From Rahnella sikkimica (GTDB lineage Bacteria > Pseudomonadota > Gammaproteobacteria > Enterobacterales > Enterobacteriaceae), in contig NZ_CP019062.1 of assembly GCF_002951615.1 (NCBI RefSeq), positions 682,001-746,000 on the forward strand: a stretch of 64,000 bases of DNA. The letters run 5' to 3'. The notes beneath the pieces are model-generated. The model saw only the letters and a program-made list of their open reading frames with translations, had not been told where the DNA came from and did no database searches. Both the position numbers and the translations under genes were made by a program. Shown in pieces: positions 26,640 to 35,551 of this stretch; the first letter of the stretch is position 1; the number at the start of each line of letters is the position of its first letter.

Positions 26640-27515
26640 CTAGCGACGCACGCCGGAGGCGCTGGCGCGTTCAAGCACCACTTGTGCATGGTTAATGATC
26701 GGGCCATCGATCATCTTGCCGTTGAGCGAAATTACACCGAGGCCTTTGCGCTCGCCTTCTTCTGCGGCGGCGATAACGCGACGGGCGTAATCCACGTCTT
26801 CCTGCGTCGGCGCGTAAGCGTTGTGCAGCAACTCAATCTGGCGCGGGTTAATCAGGGATTTGCCGTTGAAACCCATTTTGCGGATAAGCTCGACTTCGCG
26901 CAGGAAACCGGCTTCATCGTTGATATCGGAATACACCACGTCAAACGCGTCGATACCGGCGGCGCGCGCGGCGTGCAGCACGGCGCAGCGGGCGTAGAAC
27001 AGCTCAGTGCCGTCGCCGCGTTCGGTTTGCATATCCATCACATAGTCGAAAGCGGCCAGCGCGATGCCAATCAGACGCGGCGAGCAGCGGGCAATGGCGA
27101 CGGCGTTGATGACGCCAATGGCCGATTCGATGGCGGCCATCACTTTGGTGGAACCGACTTCTCGCCCGCAGTCTTTTTCGATGCGTTCGATGTGCGCTTC
27201 CAGCTCGAAAATATCTTCCGGCGTATCGGTTTTCGGCAGACGAACCACGTCCACACCGGCGCGCACCACGGCTTCCAGATCCTTCAAACCAAACGGCGTG
27301 CTGAGCTGATTAATGCGCACGACGGTTTCGATATCCTTGTACATCGGGTGTTGCAGGGCGTGGAACACCAGAATGCGGGCGGTGTCTTTTTCGCGCAGGG
27401 ATACGGCGTCTTCCAGATCAAACATGATCGAATCAGGACGATAGATAAATGCCGTGGATAACATGGCGGCACTGGCCCCCGGCAGGAACAGCATACTGCG
27501 GCGGAGTTTTTTCAT
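26640..27515 (-). CDS. citE: Citrate lyase beta subunit CitE
   Basis: Citryl-ACP lyase subunit that releases oxaloacetate; 291 aa. The HpcH/HpaI aldolase fold shows [28 protein letters not shown] (Mg-binding Glu and Asp region) and [11 protein letters not shown]. The ATG at 27515 has GGGAG eight bases upstream and overlaps the citD stop codon (ATGA). Confidence 0.95.
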   Translation of the reverse strand: MKKLRRSMLFLPGASAAMLSTAFIYRPDSIMFDLEDAVSLREKDTARILVFHALQHPMYKDIETVVRINQLSTPFGLKDLEAVVRAGVDVVRLPKTDTPEDIFELEAHIERIEKDCGREVGSTKVMAAIESAIGVINAVAIARCSPRLIGIALAAFDYVMDMQTERGDGTELFYARCAVLHAARAAGIDAFDVVYSDINDEAGFLREVELIRKMGFNGKSLINPRQIELLHNAYAPTQEDVDYARRVIAAAEEGERKGLGVISLNGKMIDGPIINHAQVVLERASASGVRR

Positions 27516-27802
27516 CGTAACGTCTCCCAGTGAATGTTTTCTTCCTGTGCTGCACGCAGTACCGCACTTTGTACGCGGGCGCGGATAACGCAATCGAGCG
27601 CGCCTTTATCTTCAATAATCAGTAAGCCTTCTTTCACGCCGAGGGCTTCCAGCGTTTCGTTCACCACGCGGCGGATCTGATCGCCAAACTGCTTGATCAC
27701 TTCGCTGTTGATCACCACGCTCAGCTCGCTGGCCGGGGCGATTTTTACCAGTAAATCGCTGGATTCAACCGTACCTGCCAGCGCCTCCTTCACAATTTTC
27801 AT
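27512..27802 (-). CDS. citD: Citrate lyase acyl carrier protein CitD
   Basis: Gamma subunit of citrate lyase that carries the dephospho-CoA-derived prosthetic group; 96 aa. The modified residue is expected to be Ser14 in [13 protein letters not shown], the same position as in E. coli. DDKGALDC of E. coli corresponds to [17 protein letters not shown] here. It overlaps citE by 4 nt. Confidence 0.95.
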   Translation of the reverse strand: MKIVKEALAGTVESSDLLVKIAPASELSVVINSEVIKQFGDQIRRVVNETLEALGVKEGLLIIEDKGALDCVIRARVQSAVLRAAQEENIHWETLR

Positions 27803-27817
27803 TCGCTTTTTCCTGCT

Positions 27818-28912
27818 TTAACAAAGAGTGGTAGAAATAATAAGTTCATCGCTGCGCGCCGTTTCGGCGGGCGCTTCAGCGGAATAATGGTGCTCAAGAT
27901 GTGCATACGTGCTGGGCGGAACGATGTCGCGGATGCGCGGTAACTGACGGGTTTTCAGCAATGCGCGGACTTCCGAGGCTGAAATCGCGATGCCACCGGC
28001 ATGGCGTTTACGCGGCAGTTCAATGACGGTCAGCGGTTTTGAGGCAGAGCGTGAAGGCGTTTCCAGCCAGTCGTGCATGTCGCAGTTGTACTGATGCGTG
28101 ACCGGGCAGAAAGGTTCGCTGCCGACAAAGCGGTGCGTGATGCCCAGCGCCGGAGCGATGTACTGCCGGAAAATCAGCAGATCCATCACGCTCCAGGTCT
28201 GGTTAACCAGACCGGCTTCTTTAAGGAAATAACCGGGGAACGTGGCGCGTGAAATCATGTATTCCGAACCGGCGTGCACCGTGACATTTGGCAAATCAGC
28301 CACGCCCTGACGCACCATTTCAAGCCGTTCCTGAAACGGGAAATACGACACGTCCTCGCTGACCACAAACACGTGCAGCCAGTCGCACGTTGCCGCCGCC
28401 TGTTCCGCCAGATACCGGTGGCCGAGCGTGAACGGATTGGCATTCATCACCACTGCGCCAACGCGCTGACCGGCGTGATAATGGTGCCGGAGTGAACGGC
28501 AATAATGGCTGATGCCGACCGGCGTGTTCTCCATCAGCACCGCGACGTTGTCCCACTGCACCAGCGGGTAAAATCCGCAGCCGCGAAAGCGTTCGAGATT
28601 GCCGGGGCGGGTGTAGAGAAACAGATGGAATTTGCCGCGCTGAACCGCGAAGTTTTCGACTTCACTGAGTAATCGGGCGCTGAGGTTTTCGCCGCGCCAG
28701 TCCGCCGCGACGGCCACGCACTTGATGGTGTTACTGACCAGCCCCGCACAACCGATCAGCCGCTTGCCGGAAAGGGCCACCACGAAATACTCGATATCAT
28801 CATCCATGCCCAGCTGGCTTTGATGCAGCAGGGTACGGATATCGGCCAGCATGCCCTGAGGGGCCTGGCTTGTGGTGATGACGTGAAAGTCGGGTTCGTC
28901 ACGGCTGAACAT
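27818..28912 (-). CDS. citC: Citrate lyase ligase CitC
   Basis: Acetate:[citrate lyase] ligase that acetylates the ACP prosthetic group to activate the lyase; 364 aa. An N-terminal GNAT-like domain (GCAGLVSNTIKCVAVAADWRGE) is followed by a nucleotidyltransferase domain with the HxGH-like motif NANPFTLGHRYLAEQAA near residue 157. The ATG at 28912 has AGGA eight bases upstream. A hairpin lies between it and the upstream FAH-family gene. Confidence 0.94.
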   Translation of the reverse strand: MFSRDEPDFHVITTSQAPQGMLADIRTLLHQSQLGMDDDIEYFVVALSGKRLIGCAGLVSNTIKCVAVAADWRGENLSARLLSEVENFAVQRGKFHLFLYTRPGNLERFRGCGFYPLVQWDNVAVLMENTPVGISHYCRSLRHHYHAGQRVGAVVMNANPFTLGHRYLAEQAAATCDWLHVFVVSEDVSYFPFQERLEMVRQGVADLPNVTVHAGSEYMISRATFPGYFLKEAGLVNQTWSVMDLLIFRQYIAPALGITHRFVGSEPFCPVTHQYNCDMHDWLETPSRSASKPLTVIELPRKRHAGGIAISASEVRALLKTRQLPRIRDIVPPSTYAHLEHHYSAEAPAETARSDELIISTTLC

Positions 28913-28939
28913 AATGCATTCCTGCTATCGGATATTGTT

Positions 28940-28976
28940 CAAAATAAAAATGAGCATGCCGGGCGCGGAGCCCGGC
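28940..28976 (-). terminator. Hairpin with T-rich tail between the FAH-family gene and citC
   Basis: On the minus strand, GCCGGGC-TCCGC-GCCCGGC (28958-28976) is followed, after ATGCTC, by ATTTTTATTTTG. The stem is perfect and GC-rich but the T-tract begins six bases late. It could act as a partial terminator or as an mRNA processing signal. Confidence 0.5.
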
Positions 28977-28986
28977 GTTTAACACG

Positions 28987-29856
28987 TTAATGGGCGGCCG
29001 GTGCATGGCTCACCTGACGGTCCGCCGCAACAATCATATTGCTGAGGTGACCAATTTTTTCGATTTCCACTTCAATGCGGTCGCCGGGTTTCATAAACAG
29101 CGGTGGCACGCGTTTCTTGCCCACGCCGCCCGGTGAACCGGTAATAATGACGTCGCCTGCGCTCAGTGAGGTAAACGAACTGATGTACTCAATCAGCTCG
29201 GCGACTGTGTGGATCATGCTGCGGGTATTGTCGTCCTGAACCATGTTGCCGTTCAGCCAGGTGCGGATCGACAGGGCATGGGGATCTGGAATTTCATCCG
29301 CCGTGGTCATCCACGGGCCAAACGCACCGGTCTGACGCCAGTTTTTACCGGCGGTAAACCAGGTGTGCTGCCAGTCGCGGGCAGAACCGTCCATGTAGCA
29401 GCTGTATCCGGCAACGTGAGAAAGGGCATCTTCGCGGGAGATATTCTCGCCCGCAGACCCGATGATGACGGCCAGCTCGCCCTCGTAATCAAACTCAACG
29501 GAAAGGCTGGGTTTGATGATCGGCGAGGCATGGCCGGTTTGTGAGTCAGCAAAGCGGACAAACAGCGTCGGTGCCGGATTGTGCTGATCGAACTCTTTGC
29601 GTTTTTCAGCGTAATTCATGCCGACGCAGAGAATTTTTTCCGGATTCTGAATGACCGGCAAAAACGTCAGGTCGTCAAAGCTCAGATCTGCCGGTCGGTT
29701 GGTCAGTTCCTGCGCCTGTGACAGCGCATCGCCTGCCAGCAGTGCTTTGAGGTCGGGATAACGCGTACCGAGAAGGCGACCGAGGTCGATCATGCCGCTC
29801 TGCGTTGCGATGCCGTAGGACTTGCGCCCCTGATAGAGATAACTTGCCAGTTTCAT
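28987..29856 (-). CDS. Fumarylacetoacetate hydrolase (FAH) family protein in the citrate operon
   Basis: Mg-dependent FAH-fold enzyme of 289 aa. Family features are KILCVGMNYAEKRKE near the N-terminus, the ligand region EFDYEGELAVIIGSAGENI, YMDGSARDWQ and VIITGSPGGVGKKR. The ATG at 29856 is seven bases from AGGA; two upstream starts are worse placed. It lies between the 2-hydroxycarboxylate transporter and citC on the same strand. Relatives include oxaloacetate decarboxylases and oxaloacetate tautomerases (FAHD1/FAHD2 types), so processing of the oxaloacetate made by citrate lyase is a reasonable inference. Other acylpyruvases or ring-cleavage hydrolases are possible. Confidence 0.85.
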   Translation of the reverse strand: MKLASYLYQGRKSYGIATQSGMIDLGRLLGTRYPDLKALLAGDALSQAQELTNRPADLSFDDLTFLPVIQNPEKILCVGMNYAEKRKEFDQHNPAPTLFVRFADSQTGHASPIIKPSLSVEFDYEGELAVIIGSAGENISREDALSHVAGYSCYMDGSARDWQHTWFTAGKNWRQTGAFGPWMTTADEIPDPHALSIRTWLNGNMVQDDNTRSMIHTVAELIEYISSFTSLSAGDVIITGSPGGVGKKRVPPLFMKPGDRIEVEIEKIGHLSNMIVAADRQVSHAPAAH

Positions 29857-29914
29857 AAACATGTCCTGAATTGAATCAATCAAAAATCACAATCGTGCTT
29901 GCCGGATAACGCTG

Positions 29915-31278
29915 TCAGACCAGGAAATTCCCCAGAACCAGCAGGGCAACCGAAACGTTGATCGCGCCGCCGATGCGGGTTGCGATTTGTGCGAAAGGCA
30001 TCAGTTGCATACGGTTGCCCGCCGTCAGAATGGCGACGTCACCGGTCCCGCCCTGGCCGCTCTGGCAGCAGGACACGATGGCGACATCAATCGGGTGCAT
30101 ACCGATTTTCTTGCCCACGAAGAAGCCGGTGGCAACCAGCGCGGCGACGGTGCTGACGATGACCAGCAGATTGGAAACGGTGAACGCGGCGACCAGTTCG
30201 TTCCACGGCGTGATGGCTACGCCTACGGCAAACAGAATCGGGTAGGTCACGGAAGTCTGGAAGAATTTGTACACGACTTGCGAACCTTCGAGCAGGCGAG
30301 GTGAGACGCCGTGTGCCAGCTTCAGCGCGACAGCGGCAAACAGCATGCCAACCGGTGCAGGCAGACCAATCAGTTTGTGTAACAGCATGCCGACCATGTA
30401 CAGCAGAACCGCCAGCAGGGCACCTGCGGCAATGGTGGTGACATCGGTTTTACCGCCGGAGGCGGACTGCGCGCTGCTGCTTGTGATGGCATTTTTGGAA
30501 GAGGGCATCAGCTGGCCTTCACCGGTCAGGTGCGGGTAGCGTTTGCCGAGCTGATTGAGTGAACCCGAGATAACAATGGCGGTCAGGCTGCCGAGCATTA
30601 CGATGGGCAGAATACGGCCCAGTGCTACGCCCTGATCCATATGCAGTATGGCGGCGTAGCCGATAGACAGCGGGATCGCGCCTTCACCCACCCCCCGGCC
30701 ATAATCGGCAGGATCAGGAAGAAGAAGATCTGGAAAGGTTCCATGCCCAGTGCCAGACCCACGCCCATACCGACCAGCATGCCGACCACTTCACCGCACA
30801 GCATCGGGAAGAAAATACGCATGAAGCCCTGAATGAGCACCTTCCTGTCCATGCTCATGATGCTGCCGACGATAATGCAGCAGATGTAGAGATAAAGGAT
30901 GTTGGTGCTTTTGTAGAATTTCGTCGTGGATTCGACCACTACGTCCGGCAGCAGGCCGTAATAGACCAGCGCGGAAGGAATGAACGTCGCGCAAATCGCC
31001 GCCGCGCCCATTTTGCCGATGAACGGCAGACGTTTGCCGAATTCGCCACAGGCAAACCCGAAGAACGCTAATGTGGCGACCATCACCACGATGTCACTGG
31101 GCAGTTTGCCGTCAAGGCAGTCGATGGCAATCAGCACACCGGCCATCACAAACAACGGTAATGGAATAATGCCTATTTTCCAGGTGTCGAGAATGTGCCA
31201 CCATTTTTCTTTTAATGAGAGCTGTTTTGCAGGCACCGAACCCGCGGGAACAGAATAAGTGTCGTCGGTTGTACTCAT
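29915..31278 (-). pseudogene. 2-hydroxycarboxylate (citrate/malate) transporter, frameshifted
   Basis: Inner-membrane symporter of the 2-HCT family (CitS/CimH/CitW group). The gene is split into two overlapping frames. The first (31278 downward) runs from MSTTDDTYSVPAG to LILPIMAGG and then leaves the family sequence. The second continues with GEGAIPLSIGYAAILHMDQG and ends with QSGQGGTGDVAILTAGNRM and VLGNFLV. The break is in a six-base homopolymer (C on the plus strand, 30691-30696). One more base would restore IMAGGVGEGAIPLS, the family's first glycine-rich loop, and give about 454 aa, the expected length. It could be a real mutation, a variable tract or a sequencing error. Confidence 0.88.
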
Positions 31279-31641
31279 GATGAATCCCCTGTGTCAATTT
31301 GTGCAGGGAGTGTAAGAGAGATAATAACCGGTATTATGTGAAGTACCGCAAAGTAGAAACGGTATTTTAAAGGAGTGAAAGGTTTTTATGGTTTTAATTA
31401 GTTTTTAAGTCTTTCGGGAATATATTTTTTCGTGGTTTTTATGGTGTTATTTGTAATTATAATATTACTGTTAATTTATAGTGAAATAACTGTTGTGGAT
31501 TATGTCGTTGGTCGCAAGAGGCTTGCTGCACCTGCTGTTGTTCTGCGGCGCGTCTCGCAACTTTGAATTTCCCGTCTGACATAAATACCCCTAAATGATA
31601 AAGTGCCGTCACTGTTAATGATTATCTCAGCCCTCTTTATA
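31279..31641. promoter_or_regulatory. Citrate transporter-citA divergent promoter region
   Basis: A 363-bp AT-rich region with no gene. It contains a repeated CGGTATT element (in AACCGGTATTATG near 31327 and AAACGGTATTTTA near 31357) and the inverted pair CGGTA...TACCG between them, close to the transporter start. These are candidate CitB response-regulator sites, but I could not align them to a known consensus. Confidence 0.45.
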
Positions 31642-33312
31642 ATGGATGCTTCGATGCGGTTTCGACCCTCTTTCCAGATAAAGCTTTTTATTTATCTTGT
31701 TGTTTTATTCGTCACGCTGTTTTCGATAGTGGGGGTTTATTACTATCGCGATATTGAACGTCAGTTATATGAGGATATGGGGCTGCGGGCAAAAGTGCAG
31801 GCAGAAGAAATTGCACTTATTCCGTCATTAATTACCGCAGTGGAAAATAAGGATGTTTCTGCAATTAACAGACTGATGATGAATATCTCCGCACACAGTG
31901 ACGCGAGTTATATGGTGATTGGTGACGGAAAAGCGATACATCTTTTCCATTCCATTTATGCCGATCGCGTGGGCAAAGCGCTGGTTGGCGACGATAACGT
32001 GGACGTACTGGCAGGCAAAAGCAGCACCACCGTGCGCCTCGGTGGCATCGGGCTGTCACTGCGCAGCAAAGCGCCGATTTTAAACGCGCAGGGCGACGTT
32101 ATCGGCATTGTTTCCGTGGGGTATCTCACCAGCCACATTAATACGCTGACCATCGAGAAAGCCATCCGCATACTGGTGGCTGCCGCCACGCTGTTGCTGG
32201 CGCTGTTTACCTTCTCGTGGTTTTTCTCGCGCTCGATTAAAAGGCAGATGTTTTCACTGGAGCCGCGCGAAATCGGCCTGCTGGTTCGTCAGCAAAAAGC
32301 CCTGATGGAGTCCATTTATGAAGGTGTGATTGCCATCGACGGCGAATCACGTATTGCCGTGATTAATCAGGCCGCAAAAAAACTGCTGAATCTGGACGCG
32401 CCCTCGCGGGAACTGCGCGGAAAGCCGCTGGAACAGGTGATTGCGCCGGTCAGCTTTTTTGACCGTCAGGTGATGCTGGAGAAAGACATTCACGATGAAA
32501 TTTGCCTGTTCAACAACCTGACAGTGGTCGCCAGCCGCGTGCGGATCATGCTGGAAGACCAGCTTCAGGGCTGGGTGATTACCTTCCGCGATTGCAGCGA
32601 CATTGACCGCCTGAGCATCCAGCTCAGTCAGGTGCAGCGTTACGCCGATAACCTGCGTGTGATGCGCCATGAGCAGCTGAACTGGACCGCAACGCTGGCC
32701 GGGTTGCTGCATATGGGCCGTTACGATGAGGCGATCCGTTACATCGAAGCGCAATCGGAAAGTGCGCAGGAGTTGCTGGATTTTGTCTCGGCGCGGTTTT
32801 GTTCGCCCAGGGTGTGCGGATTGCTGCTGGGAAAATATGCCCGTGCGCGTGAAAAGGGCGTTGAACTGGCTTTCGATCCGGCCTGCGGCTTAACACATCT
32901 GCCGCTGACGCTGAGCGAAACTGAGCTGATGTCAGTTATTGGCAATCTTCTTGATAACGCCATCGAAGCCACCCTGTTACGCGGTGAAAATGCCGGGCCG
33001 GTTGAGGTGTACATCGTTTCCACCGATACGGAGCTGGTGATCGAAGTGGCCGATCAGGGCGTTGGTATTGCGCCGGAGCGGCGTGAGCAGATTTTCTCAC
33101 TCGGCGTGACCTCCAAGCGGGAAGGGGACCACGGGCTGGGGCTGCATCTGGTGGCCAGCTATGTCAGCCACGCGGGTGGCATCATTGAAGTTTCTGATAA
33201 CTCCCCGACAGGTTCTGTTTTCTCTGTCTTCATACCCAACGGGCTGCCGATAGCCATTCCGGACTGTGTGCCGGTGACCATTCAACCGGAACAACGGGAA
33301 GAGCATAAATGA
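31642..33312 (+). CDS. citA: Sensor histidine kinase CitA (DpiB type)
   Basis: Membrane sensor kinase of the CitA/DcuS family. About 556 aa from the ATG at 31642; a GTG at 31603 and an ATG at 31654 are alternatives and none has a good ribosome binding site. The order is: a first transmembrane helix, a periplasmic PAS-like sensor domain containing ASYMVIGDGKAIHLFHS, a second helix (ILVAAATLLLALFTFSWFF), a cytoplasmic PAS domain, the phospho-acceptor His343 in RHEQLNW, and an ATPase domain with GNLLDNAIEA and DHGLGLHLV. It probably senses citrate outside the cytoplasm. Confidence 0.9.
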   Translation: MDASMRFRPSFQIKLFIYLVVLFVTLFSIVGVYYYRDIERQLYEDMGLRAKVQAEEIALIPSLITAVENKDVSAINRLMMNISAHSDASYMVIGDGKAIHLFHSIYADRVGKALVGDDNVDVLAGKSSTTVRLGGIGLSLRSKAPILNAQGDVIGIVSVGYLTSHINTLTIEKAIRILVAAATLLLALFTFSWFFSRSIKRQMFSLEPREIGLLVRQQKALMESIYEGVIAIDGESRIAVINQAAKKLLNLDAPSRELRGKPLEQVIAPVSFFDRQVMLEKDIHDEICLFNNLTVVASRVRIMLEDQLQGWVITFRDCSDIDRLSIQLSQVQRYADNLRVMRHEQLNWTATLAGLLHMGRYDEAIRYIEAQSESAQELLDFVSARFCSPRVCGLLLGKYARAREKGVELAFDPACGLTHLPLTLSETELMSVIGNLLDNAIEATLLRGENAGPVEVYIVSTDTELVIEVADQGVGIAPERREQIFSLGVTSKREGDHGLGLHLVASYVSHAGGIIEVSDNSPTGSVFSVFIPNGLPIAIPDCVPVTIQPEQREEHK

Positions 33313-33998
33313 TTCAAGCTGAAATGATTGATGTGATGATTGTGGAAGATGAGAACCAGCTGGCACAACTTTATGCCGAGCTAATCGATAATCACCGCTG
33401 GCTGCGGCTGGTGGGAATGGCCTCCACGCTGCGGGAAGCGAAGGCGCTGATTGAGGAAAAGCGGCCTCAGCTGTTGCTGCTGGATAACTATTTGCCGGAC
33501 GGGCAGGGGATTTCCCTGCTTGAAAACGACGTGCTCAAGAAAACGAATTGCTCGGTGATTTTTATCACGGCGGCCAGCGACATGAACACGTGCAGTCAGG
33601 CGATCCGTTCTGGCGCGTTTGATTACATTCTCAAACCGGTGTCCTGGAACCGTCTGCAACAATCGCTGGAGCGGTTCATTCAGTTCAGCCAGACGCAGCG
33701 GGCGTGGAAAGTGGTCGATCAGCAAAACGTCGACAGTCTCTACCAGCTACAGGCCAAAGATTTCACGTCAAAGGCCGGGAACAAAGGCATCGAAGAAAAC
33801 ACGCTGAATCTGGTGGAAGGCATTTTCATGCAGGACGCCGGACGGTGTTATTCGGTCGATGAAGTGGTCAGTGAGACAGGGTTAAGTAAAACCACGGCAC
33901 GCCGGTATCTTGAGCACTGCGTTCAGAAAGGGGATTTGCGGGTGGAAATGTTGTACGGGAAAATCGGGCATCCCCGCCGGATGTACCGGCGGGCGTAG
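33309..33998 (+). CDS. citB: Response regulator CitB (DpiA type)
   Basis: Response regulator of 229 aa. The receiver domain has acidic residues ED near residue 13, the phospho-acceptor Asp59 in LLLLDNYLPDGQG and the Lys in YILKPVSW. A C-terminal helix-turn-helix follows (YSVDEVVSETGLSKTTARRYLEH). It overlaps citA by 4 nt, so the two are cotranslated. Its expected target is the divergent citrate operon. Confidence 0.92.
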   Translation: MIQAEMIDVMIVEDENQLAQLYAELIDNHRWLRLVGMASTLREAKALIEEKRPQLLLLDNYLPDGQGISLLENDVLKKTNCSVIFITAASDMNTCSQAIRSGAFDYILKPVSWNRLQQSLERFIQFSQTQRAWKVVDQQNVDSLYQLQAKDFTSKAGNKGIEENTLNLVEGIFMQDAGRCYSVDEVVSETGLSKTTARRYLEHCVQKGDLRVEMLYGKIGHPRRMYRRA

Positions 33999-34006
33999 CG
34001 CAGGCG

Positions 34007-35437
34007 TTAGTGCGTTTTTTTCTCTTTCGGGTATTTCCATAACCAGCGGCCGCTCGCCATACGCCAGTAGAAGAAGATGCCGCGAAAGATCCAGTCGAGG
34101 AACATCCCGAGCCAGATGCCAACGACGCCGAAATTAAGCACGATGCCGAGGAAATAACCCACGACGATGCGGCAGCCCCACATGCCGACCATGGAAACGT
34201 ACATGGTGAAACGGGCGTCGCGCGCGCCTTTTAGCCCGGCAGGCAGCACCCAGGAGGCGGCCCAGAACGGCATAAAGGCGGCGTTCAGCCAGATCAGGAT
34301 TTTTACGACGTCGATCACGTCCTGTTCATTGGTGTAAAACCGCGCCAGCAGCCCGGCGAACGGTACAGACAGGAAGGCCAGCACGCAGAGCCCGAAGGTG
34401 GACAACCAGAAAATATGCCGCAGCTGGTGTTCGGACTGGGCGATTTGCCCTTTGCCCAGACGGGTGCCGACAATAATCGTCGAAGCCGACCCTAAGGCGT
34501 TTCCCGGCAGATTAATCAGGGCGGCAATCGAGAAGGCGATAAAGTTACCGGCAATGACGTTGGTGCCCATGCCTGCCACAAATACCTGCGTCAGTAATTT
34601 GCCGCCGTTAAACAGCACGGATTCAATGCTGGCCGGAATACCGATGCCCAGCACTTCGCGCAAAATATTGGTGTTGAGTGGCAGGAAATAGCTTTTCAGG
34701 GAGATTTTCAGCGACGGGTTAAAGCCGATCACCAGGACAAAAATCACCGCCACGGCACCGATATAACGGGCAATTGTCAGCCCCAGTCCGGCACCGATAA
34801 ACCCTAAACCGTGCCAGCCGAAACAGCCGTAAATGAGCACGCTGCTGATGATCAGGTTCAGGATGTTCATCCCGCCGTTCAGCAACATCGGGATCTTGGT
34901 ATTCCCGGCACCGCGCAGGGCACCGGAGCCGATCAGCGCAATGGCGGCGGCCGGATAACTCCAGCTGCTCATCTGCAAATAGGAAAGCGCCATTTCTTTG
35001 ACTTCAGGTTCAGCGTTACCCGCAATCATGTCGATAATGACATGCCCGGAAAACTGGATAAGCACGGCGAGCAGAACGGCAAAAACGGTCATGATCGCCA
35101 GCGACTGACGGGCTGCCGCGCGGGCGCGTTCGTGGTCGAGTTTGCCGAGGCTGAAGGCAACGACAACGGTGGTCCCGAGATCGACGGCGGCAAAGAAAGA
35201 AATGATCACCATGTTAAAACTGTCGGCCAGCCCGACCCCGGCCATCGCTTCTTTACCCAGCCAGCTGACGAGGAAAGTACTTAACACGCCCATTAACAGG
35301 ACGCAGGCATTCTCAAAGAAAATGGGCACCGCGAGGGGCGTGATTTCGCGCCAGAACAACGTGCGGTATGAACGCCGTTTCGGATACCAGGGCGTGCGCT
35401 CGATGGCTTTGCGCAAAGAGACGATGACGTTTTGCAA
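34007..35437 (-). CDS. yeeO: MATE-family multidrug/flavin exporter YeeO
   Basis: Inner-membrane MATE exporter of 476 aa with about 12 helices. Features include FWREITPLAVPIFFENA, GALRGAGNTKIPM and VGTRLGKGQIAQSEHQLRH. It resembles E. coli YeeO, which exports FAD/FMN and dipeptides. It lies 114 bp downstream of amn on the same strand; amn and yeeO are also close together in E. coli. Confidence 0.85.
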   Translation of the reverse strand: MQNVIVSLRKAIERTPWYPKRRSYRTLFWREITPLAVPIFFENACVLLMGVLSTFLVSWLGKEAMAGVGLADSFNMVIISFFAAVDLGTTVVVAFSLGKLDHERARAAARQSLAIMTVFAVLLAVLIQFSGHVIIDMIAGNAEPEVKEMALSYLQMSSWSYPAAAIALIGSGALRGAGNTKIPMLLNGGMNILNLIISSVLIYGCFGWHGLGFIGAGLGLTIARYIGAVAVIFVLVIGFNPSLKISLKSYFLPLNTNILREVLGIGIPASIESVLFNGGKLLTQVFVAGMGTNVIAGNFIAFSIAALINLPGNALGSASTIIVGTRLGKGQIAQSEHQLRHIFWLSTFGLCVLAFLSVPFAGLLARFYTNEQDVIDVVKILIWLNAAFMPFWAASWVLPAGLKGARDARFTMYVSMVGMWGCRIVVGYFLGIVLNFGVVGIWLGMFLDWIFRGIFFYWRMASGRWLWKYPKEKKTH

Positions 35438-35551
35438 GAGAATTCCAGGGTGGCAGAAAGTAGAACAGCGTTTTAATTTATGATGGTAAAAGACTTCGCA
35501 TTATGCAAAGTCTTTTTCATCCAAAGGCCTGAGAAAATTGTTAGAAAAGAA

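Noticed and set aside
30685..30700. Programmed -1 ribosomal frameshift in the citrate transporter
   Set aside because: A G6 tract could slip, but no downstream pseudoknot was evident and 2-HCT genes are not known to use frameshifting; a missing base is the simpler reading.
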